Below are positions 6,458 to 7,261 of a stretch of 7,261 nt of DNA, piece by piece. Below the pieces are notes generated by a model. It saw only the letters and a list, made by a program, of their open reading frames with translations, made no database searches and was not told the origin of the DNA. A program made the position numbers and the translations under genes. Positions within the stretch are counted from its first letter, which is position 1; each line of letters begins with the position of its first letter. Source of the stretch: CAVURW01 sp963743595 (GTDB taxonomy: Bacteria > Verrucomicrobiota > Verrucomicrobiia > Methylacidiphilales > UBA1321). Location of the stretch: positions 1 to 7,261 of the forward strand of contig CAVURW010000197.1 of the NCBI GenBank assembly GCA_963743595.1, written 5' to 3'.

Positions 6458-7261
6458 ATGTTCAACCAATTTCAGCTCGTCTATCCGTGGGTGCTTTGGT
6501 TCCTGCTGCTCATTCCGCTTCTGATTTTCATGAAGGGGCGTGTGGGGCCAGACGCGGCGCTACGCTATTCGGCACTCTCCCTTTTTGGAGGTCTTGCACG
6601 ACCCACCCGCATCAACGCCGGCTCGCTCTTTATGGCGCTGCGTTACATGGCGCTCGGCTGTTTTATCGCCGCGCTCTCCCGTCCGCAAATGGTCTCGACC
6701 ACCTATCAAGTGGAAGACAGCGGTATCGATATCATGTTGGCAATCGATCTTTCGCCATCCATGGAAGCGCTGGACTATATTAAAAATGGCCAGGAGTTGA
6801 GCCGCGTGGAAGTGGTTCAGGAAGCGGTCCGTAATTTTATTCAAGAACGGCCCAATGACCGCATTGGCATGGTTGTTTTCGCAGGGGAAGCGTTCGTCCT
6901 CAGCCCGCTCACGCTGGATCATGATTGGCTTTTGCAAAACGTCGATCGCCTTAAGGTCGGGCTGGCTGGCGATGCCACGGCTATCGGCTCAGCACTCGTG
7001 GTGAGTGCCAATCGTTTGCGAACGGAAAAGGCCAAGTCAAAGATCATCATTCTGCTCACGGACGGCGCGAACAATTCAGGTCGAGTCACCCCCATCGCCG
7101 CCGGTCGAGCCGCAGCAGCTGTGGGCATTAAGATTTACACAATCGGTGCCGGTTCCTCCCACAAGGCGAAATTCCCGTACAAGGACAACTACGGGAACAT
7201 CCATTACACCTACATTCCGGTGGATATGGACGAAGATGCGCTGCGGACGATTGCGGAAATC
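6458..7261 (+). CDS. batA: BatA-type membrane-anchored vWA protein (3' end outside window)
   Basis: The frame stays open from the ATG at 6458 to the window edge, giving the first 268 residues. Two hydrophobic segments, about 9-25 (YPWVLWFLLLIPLLIF) and about 56-76 (LFMALRYMALGCFIAALSRP), flank a loop. The vWA domain then begins near residue 90. Its MIDAS residues are present: DLSPS (D97, S99, S101) followed by ME, T174 in DATAIGSAL, and D202 in LLTDGANNSG. The RIGMVVFAGEAF and LSPLTLDH segments are typical of the Bat/vWA aerotolerance family, named from Bacteroides, whose metal-dependent adhesion sites bind partner proteins. The C-terminal transmembrane helix usual for BatA is expected beyond the edge. 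It starts 5 nt after the upstream gene. Assignment to BatA rather than the related BatB rests on gene order and is less certain than the family. Confidence 0.88.
   Translation, partial: MFNQFQLVYPWVLWFLLLIPLLIFMKGRVGPDAALRYSALSLFGGLARPTRINAGSLFMALRYMALGCFIAALSRPQMVSTTYQVEDSGIDIMLAIDLSPSMEALDYIKNGQELSRVEVVQEAVRNFIQERPNDRIGMVVFAGEAFVLSPLTLDHDWLLQNVDRLKVGLAGDATAIGSALVVSANRLRTEKAKSKIIILLTDGANNSGRVTPIAAGRAAAAVGIKIYTIGAGSSHKAKFPYKDNYGNIHYTYIPVDMDEDALRTIAEI

Noticed and set aside
3666..7261. The MoxR/vWA cluster as a new antiphage or ternary conflict system
   Set aside because: MoxR-vWA pairs do occur in proposed defence systems, but the DUF58, DUF4381-like and BatA order here is the standard envelope-associated cluster, with no effector or nuclease and no mobile-element context.

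Overview
This window looks like ordinary chromosome from a Gram-negative-type bacterium. Base composition is mixed to moderately GC-rich. The order moxR, DUF58, small membrane ORF, DUF4381/BatD-tail-like protein, batA resembles Verrucomicrobiota or neighbouring PVC-type genomes. That assignment is an inference from gene order and general style, not from a marker gene. Most starts lack a Shine-Dalgarno sequence, which fits such a lineage. No tRNA, rRNA, CRISPR array, insertion sequence or phage gene was seen.

The left half (about 74-3474) is on the minus strand. In transcription order it holds a 168-aa exported protein of unknown function, then prfB (peptide chain release factor 2), then, 12 nt further on, a 547-aa exported ankyrin-repeat protein. 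prfB is read through an internal UGA by the classical programmed +1 frameshift. Its real start is an ATG at 2855, not the TTG at 2761 that a simple ORF finder gives, and the full product is 374 aa.

A 191-bp divergent intergenic region (3475-3665) separates this from a tight plus-strand operon. The operon holds a MoxR-family AAA+ ATPase (3666-4739), a DUF58 von Willebrand A protein (4764-5666), a previously uncalled 59-aa single-pass membrane protein (5663-5842, ATGA overlap), a 198-aa membrane-anchored DUF4381/BatD-tail-like protein (5856-6452), and a BatA-type membrane-anchored vWA protein (6458 to the edge, truncated). By family knowledge, MoxR/vWA clusters of this kind act as chaperone or assembly systems at the cell envelope. 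The ATPase is thought to work with the DUF58 and MIDAS-containing Bat proteins, and the small membrane proteins probably belong to the same complex. Further bat genes (batB, TPR protein, batD) are expected beyond the right edge.

I found no convincing new defence or mobile system. The most useful non-obvious points are the prfB recoding site, the uncalled 59-aa membrane gene, and the contrast between SD-poor gene starts and a strong SD-like element used inside prfB for frameshifting.
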